Shown one piece after another: positions 11,111-23,109 of a stretch of DNA of 64,000 nucleotides; the first letter of the stretch is position 1, and each line of letters starts with the position of its first letter. The notes below the pieces were generated by a model, which was given only the letters and a program-made list of their open reading frames with translations, made no database searches and was not told the origin of the DNA. Both the position numbers and the translations under genes were made by a program. Location: contig NW_006767445.1 in the NCBI RefSeq assembly GCF_000264995.1, positions 504,084-568,083 of the forward strand, given 5' to 3'. Origin of the DNA: Punctularia strigosozonata HHB-11173 SS5. Taxonomy: Eukaryota > Basidiomycota > Agaricomycetes > Corticiales > Punctulariaceae.

Positions 11111-11207
11111 TACGGGGTGGCTGAGGTCCCTCAGCCCATCGCATTGCTCTGGCGGTCCAGTAAGACCAACGGTCCCCGAGTCATAGATGAGTCATAATTT
11201 CACATCT

Positions 11208-12765
11208 TCAATGAAGATACGGAGGAGGCAAGGCGCTGTGGGTATGCTGCACCGCTTGAGGGTCCGCAACGACCTCGAGCGGTTGAGTCGCGAGTCGCGA
11301 GTAGGAGTTGGGCGCAAATCCGGTGACGATCGGCGTGTCCATCACGATGTAATACTAAGGGATAGTTCGGATGAATACTATGGCGCGAATACGAACAGTC
11401 CAGCAGCGCGCACCAATATTTTGTAGGGTCCAAAGCGCACGGTAGGTACCGCGTCGCTGGGCAGCCGCAGTTCGCTGTAGAGAATCCGCTCGTGTTCGTC
11501 CGGGTGCTCGTTACCAGGCTCGACGAACGGTTTCCAGCAGGCTTTGACAACCCGTCGGTTGTATTGGTAATGTGCGGTGCTGTTGGGTACGCCCTGGTCG
11601 TTACTGTACTGGATTTGAATCGAGACGGAAGGAGCGCAGGGGCGAGAGAGAAGAGCCAATGCTTGCAAATCATCCGATCGAAGCCGTAGCATTAGAGATA
11701 TGGTGGCACCCCTGGAACAACAAAGCTTGGTTTCCCGCGTCAGCCAGGAGAAAGTACGGGAGCGAGGGAGCGTAAAGACGTACAGGTCGAGCAACCGACA
11801 GCTATTTCACGATACACATTTCATCAGCGCCAGTAAGCGCAAGGCATCGAGAGCAACTTACCATACATTCAACGCCTATATCTCGTCGCCCGAAGGCTCG
11901 TCCACGCACGGTGGCAGGAGGAAGTGACCTCCACCCTTCAGGGTCACCCTCGACGCCAAGTAGCGGCATATGTCCCAGGTTCGCCAGCTCCCGGAGGGGA
12001 GACGGTGCCTCTTGGTGCGTGATGGGCAAATACAAGATCGGCACGTTCAGTCTGCCTGGCGTGTTAGGACACGCGTTGACGTTCCACTCAAGTCGACTCA
12101 CGAGGAATCCAGTTGCAATCGAGGTCGGCACACGCGAAGAACGAGTTTGTACGAGAAGTTGAAACGCGCCCCGCTTTCGTTCGAAGAAGGCGGAAGACGA
12201 CATGTATGGGTGCGCTGAGAGAGGTGGCTCCGAACGTCAACGGTCTCCGGGAGCGCGAAACTGAATGGCAGCGAGAAATCCCCAGTGAGCTTGCGACGCG
12301 GGCTGAACATCCGGGAGCTAATAGACGATATTGTAGTAACAGAGTCGCGCCTCGAGAGTTCGGATTGCGGACATAGAAGCGTTTTGGTCATGTTCAGAAA
12401 TGTGTGTCGACCGGATACCACGTCACCCTCGACGCGACCTATCAGCTATGAACGATACACATTAGCTCGGGGGCAGGTATGGCCGCTGGTGCTTCGCGCA
12501 CCGCAATCGTGACCGCTGTTATGTCCGCGCAGCGGATGTTGAGCTCCACTCGTCCGGAGATTTCATCGCCCTCGTGGACTACCGGTGATCCCTCCGACGA
12601 GCGACTCGACACGCGAAGCGTGGCCCAAGGAATTCCGTCCTTGGCGGTGAGATGGAACTCTCGTTCTGAGGGCTCGTACGAGTCATCAACGGCTTCGGGG
12701 CTGTGACTGCGCTGATATGCGTAGTCGGGGAGAGACTCCATCGGGAAGGAGAACGAGATGGTCAT
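11208..12765 (-). CDS. Arrestin-like N-terminal domain protein
   Basis: Member of the arrestin-like family that is expanded in mushroom-forming fungi. Its beta-sandwich is related to alpha-arrestins, which recruit ubiquitin ligases to membrane cargo. Conserved pieces in order: FHLTAKDGIPWATLRVSS, GDEISGRVELN, LPFSFALPETV, THTCRLPPSSNESGARFNF, PSPLRELANLGHMPLLG, PLMLRL-like ISLMLRLRSDDLQALALLS, RLPSDAVPTVRFGPYKI and, after a last 59-bp intron, YYIVMDTPIVTGFAP. The stop is at 11208. I chose the Met at 12765 (MTISFSFPMESLPDY) because relatives usually begin this way; an upstream Met at 12912 is in frame but its residues look like untranslated leader. At least four exons. No PPxY motif was seen, so the ubiquitin-adaptor role is only a family guess. 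Confidence 0.72.
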
Positions 12766-14107
12766 GGAAGTGTAGGTTGAGTCAAGTACGCGCTGATGCA
12801 GTTGGATACTTAGTATGAGCCCTTCACGACCAGAGATTGATCGACGGCGGTCTCGCAGGCGAAGTTCCCATCTATATATTCTGTCCAGTAGATACGCTGT
12901 TACAAAACCCACGTTTTTCGAGTCATTCCGGCTACCAATGAGGTGATAGGGCCGCCGTTAGTTCCAAACGTACAAACAAGAGAGGCGAATTGGTGAAGTA
13001 AGCAACTCGCGACGAGAACGCGAGGATCCAGAACGAGATTGCGATGCCGTCGGCTCGTGCGAAAGCGCCTCCAAGCGTCATTGGACACCGCCTGACCCCA
13101 CGGTGGTCGCCCATCACGGTCGCGCCATTGGTACAACCTCCCCCTGTGTTCGGTCTTGTTTCGGTCGCCGGCTTAATAAACGTTGTCGACAGAGCATGTG
13201 CAGCCCGATAGGCCGGAACCTGCAAGAACTAGTATACCGTCGATCGTTGAGCGTGACTCCATGGGCGCTTACTGCTTGCATATGCGAGCAAGGCACCACT
13301 TCGCATCTCCAACGGAGTTCCGAGCTTGGAATTCCGCTTGATCCGGATCCGGATTGCACTGAGACGCCGTGAAGCCCAGAATATTCCTCGGTGTTCACAG
13401 CCCGTACTGCAAACACCAAAGCAGTCGCGTACTCAACTCCTGGGTTTTCAAATAACATCGCACAAGAAGGTACTCAAAACACGTCATAGTACGTATACAC
13501 AAATAGGGTCGTGTCCCTCGCATAAGCGCCCAGTTCGGGCAACATTTCCGACATCCGTGACTCCCAGTTGCATGTCGGATGTACCACACGGCGAGCGGGC
13601 CCCTGCGGGCCCGCATTCAAAGCATCGATACCCCAGTTCCTGAGTCCAGGTCTTGCGAAGCCTCTTGTACGCGCGGGCGCAAGATCAGAACGAAACAGTG
13701 AAATGCGTTTTACTTGAGAGACTTGCGTACGTCAAACGAGCACACCGCAATAGGCTCAGATGCAACAACCTATGCATCTGGATACTCGATAAAATTGGTC
13801 GTGCCAGTACGATCTGAAGGTTATTGATAAGTCCTATTCGCTCGTCAACGCGTTAGCGTTTGAATTCAACCTTTGGCCGAAACTGGGCAGAAAAGCGATG
13901 GAACCAGGATCCCACGCCACTCAGGACAGCCGTCGGATGTGCTGGCCACACGGCTCAACGGGCTCTTGCCTCCATTCACGCTCAGATCCTTCCTATATTG
14001 CGGCTTTTGCGACGAATTCCACCTCCGTTAACCTTGATATCATATTGATTGGTACCACTTCCGTTAAAGTTGCTTTGGCCCTGAGATCCCCGTCAACACT
14101 ACCACGA
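12766..14107. other. Gene-free region, 1.3 kb
   Basis: Short open frames occur on both strands but none shows a recognisable domain or credible exon structure. It holds the upstream regions of both the arrestin-like gene (minus strand) and the CUE-domain gene (plus strand), which diverge. Confidence 0.4.
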
Positions 14108-14949
14108 ATGGCGGAGCTCTTGAACGTGATCTTCGCACTCGCCGCCATCTTCTTCGCGTTCCGATGGCTTACGTCTGGTCCCGATGATCCTGCTCGGGCT
14201 GCGCTTGGGTTCAAGCCTAGAAAGGTCACGGATGAAATGGCACGTCTCACTGAGCGTTCAACGCGTCGTCGCACTGACCATAAACAGGTAGACAGGGTAG
14301 CCGACATATACCCCGACATCCCACGAGATAACATCCGCTACGATCTCCTACGGACTGGCGATGTCGCTGTAACATCAGAGAAGATCCTCACCAAGGGCTA
14401 CCTTGATGCGGTTCGTCCCCTGCGTTGAAGGCCCATATTCTTACCTTGACCGTTCCTGTTTTTCTCCTTTCTTCCTATATAGCCTCCATCTGCATACTAC
14501 GAGTTATATCCCAGAGGCCCCGAATCATCTTCCGCACCTCACGCCCAACCCTCCTCCACAGACAAGGGCAAATCTCCCGCGCCTCCCAAGGCAGAATCCC
14601 TCATCAGTCGGTACCACCTTGAAGACAGACTCGCGTCTGCCTCCACAGGTAGGGCGTTTCCCGGTCATACTCCGAATTCCATCATTGACCCTCTTTCTTA
14701 TTCTCAGTAGTGGTGCAATCTCCGACCGACGTCGCTGGGAAGGCTACATGGGAAGATACGCCGGAGAAGCGGGAAGCGAGTCTGAGGGAGCGTAAAGCGC
14801 AGATGATCCTCGCGGCGAGGCAGTGAGTGTCCATCCTTCGTGTTTGCTCAATCGGTCCCTGACACCCTACCGTACTCGTCAACAGACGCCTCCTGGCTCA
14901 ACAGCAGCAACAGCAGTCAGCCGCTCCGTCAGCGTCCTCGAGCTCGTAG
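14108..14949 (+). CDS. CUE-domain ER membrane protein (Cue1-like)
   Basis: Likely membrane anchor and activator of the ERAD ubiquitin-conjugating enzyme. The N-terminus (MAELLNVIFALAAIFFAFRW) is one transmembrane segment. The CUE domain follows after an intron (MVDRVADIYPDIPRDNIRY, then LRTGDVAVTSEKILTKGYL). A proline-rich linker (APPSAYYELYPRGPE) and a Ser/Pro stretch lead to a helical tail with charged repeats (EKREASLRERKAQMI) ending in poly-Gln and Ser. The tail may correspond to the region that binds the E2 enzyme in Cue1, but this is inference. Five exons: 14108-14239, 14288-14411, about 14482-14651, about 14708-14821 and about 14886-14949. The first intron has a GC donor with a CTGAC branch site. 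Stop TAG at 14947-14949. Confidence 0.8.
14240..14287 (+). other. GC-AG intron in the CUE-domain gene
   Basis: Donor ATG|gcacgt, branch site CTGAC, acceptor aaacag. The 48-bp intron joins TDEM to VDRVADIYPD in phase 0, exactly at the start of the CUE domain. Confidence 0.65.
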
Positions 14950-15525
14950 CGTCGACGTTCGCCTGCATCCTGCGGCCTCCACGGCGTAGCGTCTATTAAC
15001 TGTGGAAGGGAAACACCAGCGTACCGCATGTTCGTCTGGAAGCATGAACGCGTGCTTTTGTGATGGAGATAGCAATCCAAGGATGCTACTCATGTTCTGT
15101 ATTTTCTTGGGTGTATTCCATCAAGTTTCCGGCCATAAATCTCCAAGGCATCAGGAACGACTCGTCTGGGTCGAACAAAACTTTCAATGGCGCGGGTCGA
15201 GCACGGATCCGGTGTGAATCGGAGCGATTTGTCCATTCTCGCTCTCTCATATCTCTGCGTACTGAAGTAACTGTCTGACTTGGCTGACAAGAGATGTTTC
15301 AACAGTCGGACTCGCTACGATTATTCGAGGATCAAGGACGCTCATCACATGATCATTGAACCCCTTCGACCGGTGCGGTACCCTATTCCTTCAGCCCATC
15401 TTGAGTCCTTTACCAATACTCGACGCTATCCGCAGCCTTCGATTCATGGAAAAGAGCGTATAAAAAGGCCAAGAGCCCCCTCGTTACCTACCAACCTAAC
15501 GGGCCTTAACCCACTCTGATTTACC
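14950..15525. promoter_or_regulatory. Intergenic region with TATA box of the methyltransferase gene
   Basis: No gene seen in the first 500 bp. TATAAAAA at about 15459-15466 lies 60 bp before the start codon at 15526 and fits a core promoter. Confidence 0.5.
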
Positions 15526-16565
15526 ATGTCGTACGCTAGCTCTGAGAGCGTCGGTACCACTGACACGAACCCCTGGCTCGAAGTCGGCGGCACGGAGTCG
15601 TTCTGGAACCGTATGGCAGAGAAGTATCCGTCGGCGACCGCGTCTATCGGCCCGGGAAACCCCATGTCGGGCACCGTTCCGCGCCTCCTCGAGGCGATGC
15701 AGTTGCTCGGCCCCGATGCCGCTACGTACGGGAAGAAGCTCAAGGTCCTCGACGTCGCATGCGGGACGGGCGTGGTACCGATGCTGCTCGCTATGCACTA
15801 CAATCTCAAGGAACCGAAGGTGGAGGTGGAGGTCGTCGCCGCCGACTTCTCGGCTGATATGGTGGCACATGCCGTAAAGGCAATGCAAGATGGCGGATGG
15901 AAAGGTGTCAAGGTCGAGCAGATGGACGCGCAGGTAGTCTTCGGACATGAGTAAATGAATGTCGACGCTGATGAAGCATCGATAGAATCTTACATATCCT
16001 GACAACGCTTGGACGCACATTACGTGCTCTTTCGGGGCGTGAGTGGAGATGTCGTTCTGAAAATTTGAATATCTTTGTGGCTGATGGGCGTCGTAGGATG
16101 ATCTTTCCAGAGCCAGACCTCTTCTTCGAGGCTGCTCACCGCACTCTTGCACCCGGGGGTTTGCTCGGATTTACGGTCTGGAAGTCCGTTGGATGGGCTG
16201 TGCTCATCCCCGCCATCATCAAGCGCATCCGCCCTTCGGATCCTTACGGCCAGCAGCCGTTCCGGGCGTGGAGGTACAGATGGGAGCACGCAGACTTCAT
16301 CGAGTCCATCTTGGCCCGGCACAGTTTCGTAGGCGTAAACATCGAGAAGATGGAGGCGACCCTGCGGGCGCCGAACCTCGACATGCTGAAGAAGGGTATG
16401 TTGTCCTCGGTCGCCGAAGAGATCGTGAAGGATTGGAACGAGGAAGAGAAGGCGCAGTGGGGAGACGCAGTGAATGAGGCGGCGAAGGAGGTGCTTGAAG
16501 CGCAGGAGGACGGGAGTGTGAGTATACCGATGGTGGCTTGGATTGTGACTGCTAGGAAGGATTAG
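15526..16565 (+). CDS. Class I SAM-dependent methyltransferase
   Basis: Predicted 309 residues from three exons: 15526-15933, 15986-16038 and 16097-16565, which sum to a whole number of codons. Motif I is VLDVACGTGVVPMLLA (about residues 75-90), followed by VVAADFSADMVAHA (SAM ribose-binding acidic strand end), KVEQMDAQ, then the second exon NLTYPDNAWTHITCSFGA and PDLFFEAAHRTLAPGGLLGF (post-motif region). This is the UbiE/Methyltransf_11-25 fold used for many small-molecule substrates. Agaricomycetes carry many such genes, often near oxidoreductases. The substrate cannot be read from the sequence. No signal peptide; probably cytosolic. Confidence 0.85.
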
Positions 16566-17241
16566 CGGTACTACTTATGCGGGGTGATACGTGGCGGATG
16601 CGACTGAGCACATCATCAGTACTGGACGTAACAACAGACTAAGATACTCCGGCACGGGCTTGACTGGTTGCAATAAAGGGACCAGTACATGGTATCCATA
16701 TGTTCTGTGTATGGCTACTAGTGATACAACCGTGCAGAGGCACGAACTACTAAAAACATCCCAAGCGAGCATCGGACAACGTGAAATAGAAGCAGAAGCA
16801 TCGAGCGGTGATAATTTCCGTTGTAAAGTCACGTCTAATGGGAACCAAGGACATGCGTCGGATACAGAACAACAAGCGTCGAGCGATGAAAGACGTCGTC
16901 CACGACAAATAGGAAGAGATAACCACAAACACTAGTTCCAGAGCGATGAGTGCGCCGAGCGTCGAGCGAGCGCGCGTGCCGTACCGAGCAGCACGTAATC
17001 AACCGACAACAAAGACGATCCAAGATGACGATGAAGGTGAAAGGGATGATAATGCGTAAGCCGACAGAGTGCGGACTTGCGGGATATACACATAAGTATA
17101 CAGTTCTCCGTTCGTGTCTTGTTCGCTCTTAAAGCACAGAGCGTCTTCTGTCATAAGCGAGGACAACGTCTAAAAGTTCAGAGGGAGAACACCCTGCCAT
17201 TGGCCATATCAGCCGCCGCGACAACCGAGTCAAATAAGCAC
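16566..17241. other. Intergenic region between convergent genes
   Basis: About 680 bp between the 3' ends of the methyltransferase and ferric reductase genes. No coding region or repeat was recognised. Confidence 0.4.
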
Positions 17242-19482
17242 TCACTCTTCGTGAACCTCGACACCTCCGACCATCTTGGTCACCTCCGCGTCCAAAGCGC
17301 CCACCGCGCTCCGCACCTCCGCGCCCATCTCCCTCGGGCCGCACACGCCGACAACAAGCCCACAGGGACCCATCACCGCACTTTCACCCGCGGCGTCCTT
17401 CCTCATCGCCCGGTCCTCCCGCGCCTTGACAGACCCCGTGCGATCCGCGACCGACTCGATGATCTTGGCCAGTTTCGGCCGGCCGGGGGAGAGGGTGACG
17501 CCGGGCGGGAGGTACATCCGCGCGAGCTCGGTCGAGGTCGAGGCAGACGCGCGGGTGTAGAACACGTCCACCTTCACGTGCGGGTTGGTCTTGCTCGGCG
17601 CGGACGATTGCGAGTCGAGCGCGAGCGCGGAGAACAGCGGGAGGAGCGGCGTGATGCTCGCTATGCCATGGAGTGTCAGTCCGTGCTTCATCGAGTCGGA
17701 AAAAAAAAGAGGGGACATACAGGGATCTTGAACTACCCATACGAGTCTGACAACGCCGCAGCGTGCTCGGCCACGCCGAGCCTCGCTGACCGCCGCCCGC
17801 GCACAACCGAGAGCGTACGTGATCCCGCTCCCGCCCGCTACGAACAGCGCGCCGTCGAAGCTGGGGTACAGCGTGTGCCCAGGGCCGCCGTACGGGCCCT
17901 CGACCATCACGGTCACGTTCCTGCCCGCATCGCCCACGACGCCGACGCCCTTCTCCTCCGCGTCGCCGGCGTCCTTCGCGGGCGAGTACGCGGCGGACGA
18001 CGCGAGGGCGTACAGCTTGCGCGTCCAGTTGCCGGCCTGCTTGACGGTGAGCACGAGGCCCTCGCCCGCCGGATCGCGCGCGACGGACTGGATCGTGAAC
18101 GGGTGCGCCTCCGCCCACGCGAACGGCCCGAGGCCGAGCGAGAGCACGCGCAGGCGGACGTGCTGCCCCGGGCGCCAGCCGGCGTTCAGCCCGCGCACCT
18201 CGACGCGGGTGCTGCCCATCTCGGGCAGGGCGCGGATCGTCGCGGTCGCGAGCCGGGTCTTGAGCGCGCGGACGAGGCGGTCGGAGGCGTACATGATGGC
18301 CGCGATCGCGGCGTAGATCGCGAGCTTGGACGCGTGGTTGGCGAGCGCGACGAGGATGACGACGAAGCCGATCTGGAATCAACATACGTGCGGTTTTTTT
18401 TAGCTTAGGAATTTCAATGATGGAACGCGTATAAGCGGACACTGACCGTGTGGTACACCCTGAAGACCTCGTACCCATTGCGCCTGACGATGCTCGCGCT
18501 CGTGAGCAGCATCACATCCGCCCACACGAGCCCCACGAGGCCCCACACGACCCACCCCTTCGCGAGCTCCTCGCGCACCGTCCCGTTCAACGCCCACTTG
18601 TACGCGTACCCGGCCGCGTGTACGTTGACGAGCAAGATGACGGCGCGGCCGGCGACGCGGTGGAGGTAGTTGAGATTGGTGTAGGACGCGGCGGCGCCGA
18701 GCAGGAGCCCCGCGGGCGAGTTCTTGAGCGCGAGGAAGGCGACGAGCGGGAGCTGCGAGGCGGCGAGGTAGCCGCACCGGATCGGGTCCGTGAACGGCTC
18801 GGAGCCGTGGAAGACGGCGTAGATGAGGGTGACGAGGTAGATCAGCGGTGGGAGGAGCGAGCCGACGGTGTACGAGGTGCCGAGGAAGGAGGCACGCAGG
18901 AGCCGGGCGAGCCGTGGGACATGCGTCGAGTGAGCAGGGAAGTGAGGTGGAACGTGGCGCTCGTCGTAGGCGGTCCGGGACGGGGAGGAGGCGGGTGTGG
19001 TGGTAGAGTAGGAGGAGGCGGAGGTAGGCGAGCGGACGAGGTGGGCGTGAGAGTCGTCCGAGGCGGCGGGGCCGGTGGGCGAAACGGGGAGGAAGGATTC
19101 ACCACCTTGCGCGCGTCGGGGGCGCGCGAGGACTTGTCGGGAGCCTTGCGATCCGGAGCGGTGGTGCAAGGGGGCGGTCGTCGTCGTGACGCGGTGCAGG
19201 ACCGTACCGGCCAACCACTCCGGGGCGTGGCAGAAGCGGGTGATCAACCTGTGTGCGGGGTGTCAGTGTGAGTGACGTGAGATGATGCGGGGGTGAGGCG
19301 GGGGATAGGTTGGAGACGGGTGACACGTACCGGGGCAGGGCGTAGAGGACGAAGACGCCGAAGACGGAGAGGAAGAAGATGTCGATGTGGGCGACGAAGG
19401 TGGCCGTCGGGTCCGGGGGAGATTTGGCAGCGATCGACGCTGCACCGGTCGAGCTTGCGGTCGATGTGGAGTTGGCCGACAT
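17242..19482 (-). CDS. Ferric reductase-like transmembrane oxidoreductase (FRE family)
   Basis: Plasma-membrane flavocytochrome that moves electrons from NADPH through FAD and two haems to extracellular metal. The N-terminus (MSANSTSTASSTG) is followed by a first membrane helix (FFLSVFGVFVLYALP), a Ser/Thr/Pro-rich stretch, and the ferric-reductase membrane domain with haem-ligand candidates in LNYLHRVAGRAVILLVNVHA and in GYEVFRVYHT / ILVALANHAS. The cytosolic part shows the FAD-binding HPFTIQSV and NADPH-binding EGPYGGPG and VAGGSGITYALG motifs, ending GLVVGVCGPREMG. Exons are separated by introns near 19240-19330, 18380-18450 and 17660-17750. Start at 19482 is the only Met that precedes a sensible N-terminus. 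Metal specificity is unknown. Confidence 0.85.
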
Positions 19483-21653
19483 GGTGACGTTCGTGCTCGT
19501 CGTGCGTGTGATCTTGACTGTTGATTTTGCTGTTGTGGTTGTGGTTGGATATATGCGTGGATGTATGCGTTGGGGAGGTACTTGTAAAGAGCGAGGGGGG
19601 TCGCTGTCCTTGGTGTCTTTGTAGGCTTGACTCGGCTTGCTTCTCGGTTCTAGAGTGAATTCGGGGTACGTCGATAGTGTCGCAGTAAAAGGACAATGAG
19701 CAGTCCAGACACGAGGCGGATGACGCCAGACAAGAATGGAGCGACCAAAGGAGCGACAGTCGGCCAGGCGGCCGGAACACACGAGGCGCGGGCGGAGGGG
19801 AAGGAGGAGGGAGGAGGGAGGAGGGAGGAGGGAGGGATGAAAACCGCGTGTGCTCGGGCGAACCAACCTCCGCCTTCGGTCCGTTTTGAACTCTTCCCAC
19901 CCGACGGCGTCAAATCGCCTTACCTGCTCTTTTCCCATGGTCGTCCGACGAGCTATCTCTCTGATGACGGCGGTGCCTAGCAGGACCTGATTCATTCTGA
20001 TATGCCTCTATGCATAGGATCACTAAAAACATATATTACTTTCCATCAGGCCCAGCCCGAGTGAGGCGCACAATGGCCGCTGTTGCGATAGTTTGTTCGG
20101 GTCAATGGAGTTCAACAAATACGGCTGATGGTCGTCGATCAACTCGCCGAACCTCGAGAACGAGCGAATGGCTTTGAGTTTGTGATAGGATGCAACTGTG
20201 TTGAGCTCAGCGAGAGTCCGAGGAGCGTGATTCCCGATCGCCCATTGGCCAAGACTGGAAGGTGAATCAGGTCCCGACGGCAGCGGATTCAGATCGCCGG
20301 AACCTGCCGATCCTATTCACACCCCCCCCCAGCCACGAAAGTATATTCACTCTTGGCGCCCGAGAGATCTGGAGATGAAGCAATAAGTAGTTGCTGCCCA
20401 GCCTAGATTAGCCGTGTGCGTGTCCGTCTGTGCAGAATGAGATGACGAATGTTCGCGATGAGGCATCAAATACAGTGAAACCCATTGAGCGCCGCGTAGC
20501 ATCAGTGAATCTCGTTATGTTCGTTCATCTATAGTGTATCTTTGAATGGCTAGGCAAACAACACCCGGGCTCTCACAGCTAGTTGGCCCGACTCGGTGAG
20601 ACCACTTGCGTAACGAGCGTGAGTAGATGTAAGTAGAATACTGTAGAACGCCCTCAATTAGCGTGGTCTATCGTAGATCGGCGTAGCATCTGCTTATACC
20701 GACTCACTCGAGGACCCACCGATTAGAATATAAACAGCGCTTTCGCGCTGATCGAGCTCTCGGAGCTCCCGTGTATGACTTAGATAGTAATCGTTGGTTC
20801 TATGGTATGCTTCATTGTATGAAACATCTTTAGAATAGTTGGATACTTATTGAATGAACGATCCTCTTACTCAAACTGAAGGCCTCACCGACTGATTCAA
20901 TTGAGAACCTATCTCTTATCTGATCGGTGACGTGTTTACAGTGTAAAGGCACTGGTTGATGCACTCAAAACCGGCAGGCTCCTACACTTCGCACATGCCA
21001 CATTCTCTTTCTTTTGACCACCTACAACTATGTAAGCTACTACTTCCAGATTACACAAATTTTTTCGGATGAAATCTGGGCGGAAGTGAGCAATGACGGT
21101 TGATCCGCCCAGGGGAGGCCTGGCACGCAGAAAACGTTCGTTGATGCAGTGGCAGTGCTCCCGGCAACTGATGCAGCCATCACATCGGGTCACACCGTCG
21201 TTTTATGCCGGTAAGCTCTCACACGCTCCCAAGGCGCGTCGTGCGTTGGTGCATCACCCTCCGCTCTTCAGGATAGGCTCTGAGTTGCTACCCGCCACAG
21301 ATGATCCTATGTCACTAATGAAAACTGCACCCAAGATATAAAACAATGCATTGGTGCTTTGTGGAGGTTATCCAATTGTAATTGGAAGCGAAACAGGATG
21401 CACATCTTGTGGTACATACTCAAAACAGCCTGTTCGCGAAAGTGAACGATTTTTGGAAAATCAGAGTGCTTCGATTCGTTAGAAAACTCGGATCTAGTAT
21501 ATTCAAGCATGAATCTACCCCATGATTTAATCTCGGAACTCTCAGACACTTCCTTCGTGTGGAATTGTCGTTTGCATCAAGGAGTGCGGCTGCATCAAGC
21601 AGTGCCTTTACACTGTAGATTACTCCGCCACACCCACGCCTCCGACGACTTGC
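19483..21653. other. Gene-poor region, 2.2 kb
   Basis: No coding segment recognised. Contents: the upstream region of the ferric reductase gene, a purine-rich GGAGGA repeat at about 19797-19838, a C9 run near 20322, and AT-richer sequence with many short TAG/TAA-interrupted frames. I found no terminal repeats or transposase remnant. Confidence 0.4.
19797..19838 (+). repeat. Purine simple repeat (GGAGGGA/GGAGGA units)
   Basis: About 40 bp of uninterrupted G/A with repeated GGGAGGA units. It lies about 320 bp upstream of the ferric reductase start codon. Confidence 0.7.
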
Positions 21654-22543
21654 CTAAAAAAAAAAACTCCGCAGGTGCTTGTTATACAGCCATACGCTGC
21701 TTGAGAACCTTTGCACGTCCAATCGGAGGTCACTAAGCTGCTCTTGCGTGAGCAGCCTGAAACGCACTTGAGCGTCTCTCTCCTTCTTCGATAGCTCCCA
21801 ATCGCCATGCAGTGTGGCTCGCTTCAGCGCCTTCTGGTGCCTCTGGAAATCATTAAGGATACTCTCCAGGTCGCGACGAATCGGACTGAGTGACCGCAGC
21901 AACAGCAACAGGATTGCGTTGTCTTTGGGGTGACAGGGTGAACGCGCGAATCAGCACAAGCGAGAGCAATGACGTACGACGAGGACGGCCTGATCTGGTC
22001 AGAAATGTGCGCCGGACACAGCAGCAGACGTCGAGGATATCACCGTAGACGTTGGCCAGCGCATATTGAACATAGACCTGGCCGACGTAGAGCTTGGTGG
22101 CGTAATCCTGAAAGAAGCTCAGGTCACCGGCGATACGTTCGAGGGTTTCCGTGATCGTCTGGAAATATCGAGGGGCACGCTGGGCAACCTGCACCTGCGG
22201 TGAGTTGAGAGATACACAAGATAAGTTACGGACGTACGGCGATGATGAATCGTAAGCCACCCCATACGAGGGCTGCAACATCCGGATGCGAGGATACGAG
22301 AGTATCGACGGTCGCGAAGAACCGTTGCAACCCTTGGAGGACCGCGCCCAGGCGGTCTATGCAGCGCCGGGCAAGACTCCCTTCTTTATGAGCGCGATCG
22401 ATGCGCTGGAGGTCGAGAATGAGCTCTCCAAGGGAGCAGGACTGGAAGCATGCTAGCTCTTCGGGAGTGAACTTGTCGTAACGTCGCTGGAGGGCGATAA
22501 GGAAAGCATCGTTGACTTCAACATGGACCGCGACGTCGGCCAT
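21654..22543 (-). CDS. Short DUF7708-like protein (N-terminal part of fungal NLR-type proteins)
   Basis: Three exons encode about 240 residues. The pattern resembles the helical DUF7708 domain that usually precedes a NACHT NTPase in Agaricomycete STAND/NLR-like proteins: HPDVAALVWGGLRFIIA (relatives read ALVWGG-K), then VAQRAPRYFQTITETLERI, VQYALANVYGDILDVC and SPIRRDLESILNDFQRH. Introns lie near 22200-22242 and about 21918-21978. The frame closes at 21654 in an 11-base T run on the coding strand, right after LYNKHLRSFF. No NACHT P-loop, ankyrin, WD or TPR repeats follow on this strand, so the protein is a stand-alone domain or a truncated copy. A slip in the T run would add only about 12 residues. 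Function is unknown; family members are linked to non-self recognition only by analogy. Confidence 0.55.
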
Positions 22544-23109
22544 GGTGGGTTCGACGAGGCAGAATGAAGAGGCTGGACAGAGCGGACAAGTGGCAGCGGC
22601 AGTAGACCAGCACAAGCTGTCGCCAAGGGCAAGCCATAAAGAGGCTATCGGCGCCTATGAAGCTGTATCGATATCGGCGGCTTGTACGACGAACCATGGT
22701 CATTTGCCAACAAGTCCTCTGTATGCGTTTACGCCATGTGAGCACTCGTTGCTCAAAGATTCTCTATAGGGCGTTGGCGTGTCAATGAGATTGATACACT
22801 TTGACAAACACAATACCAGGCTCGATAATGTGTGGTATATTCCATGCTGTTCCGTACTATCAATCGAGAAAATGGTATCGAGTAATTCACAAGGCAGTCG
22901 AGGACAATTTGCAGCTCGAGCAAGATCGTCGTCGTCGTCGTTGTAGCGAAAGACTTGAAGAGCGTGCTACGTCGACTCCCACTGGTTCGCAGATACCGGG
23001 AATCGCCGAGCCATTTCGGGACGATCTTCCTGAAGGTCTGTTACTACACCAGTCGAATAATACTGTACAGGTATACTATATTTCTTGTACGACTCTCCTT
23101 TGCATTATT
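22544..23109. other. Intergenic region
   Basis: Between the 3' end of the aldehyde dehydrogenase gene and the start of the DUF7708 gene, both on the minus strand. A CGTCGTCGTCGTCGT tract at about 22928-22943 is the only notable feature. Confidence 0.4.
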
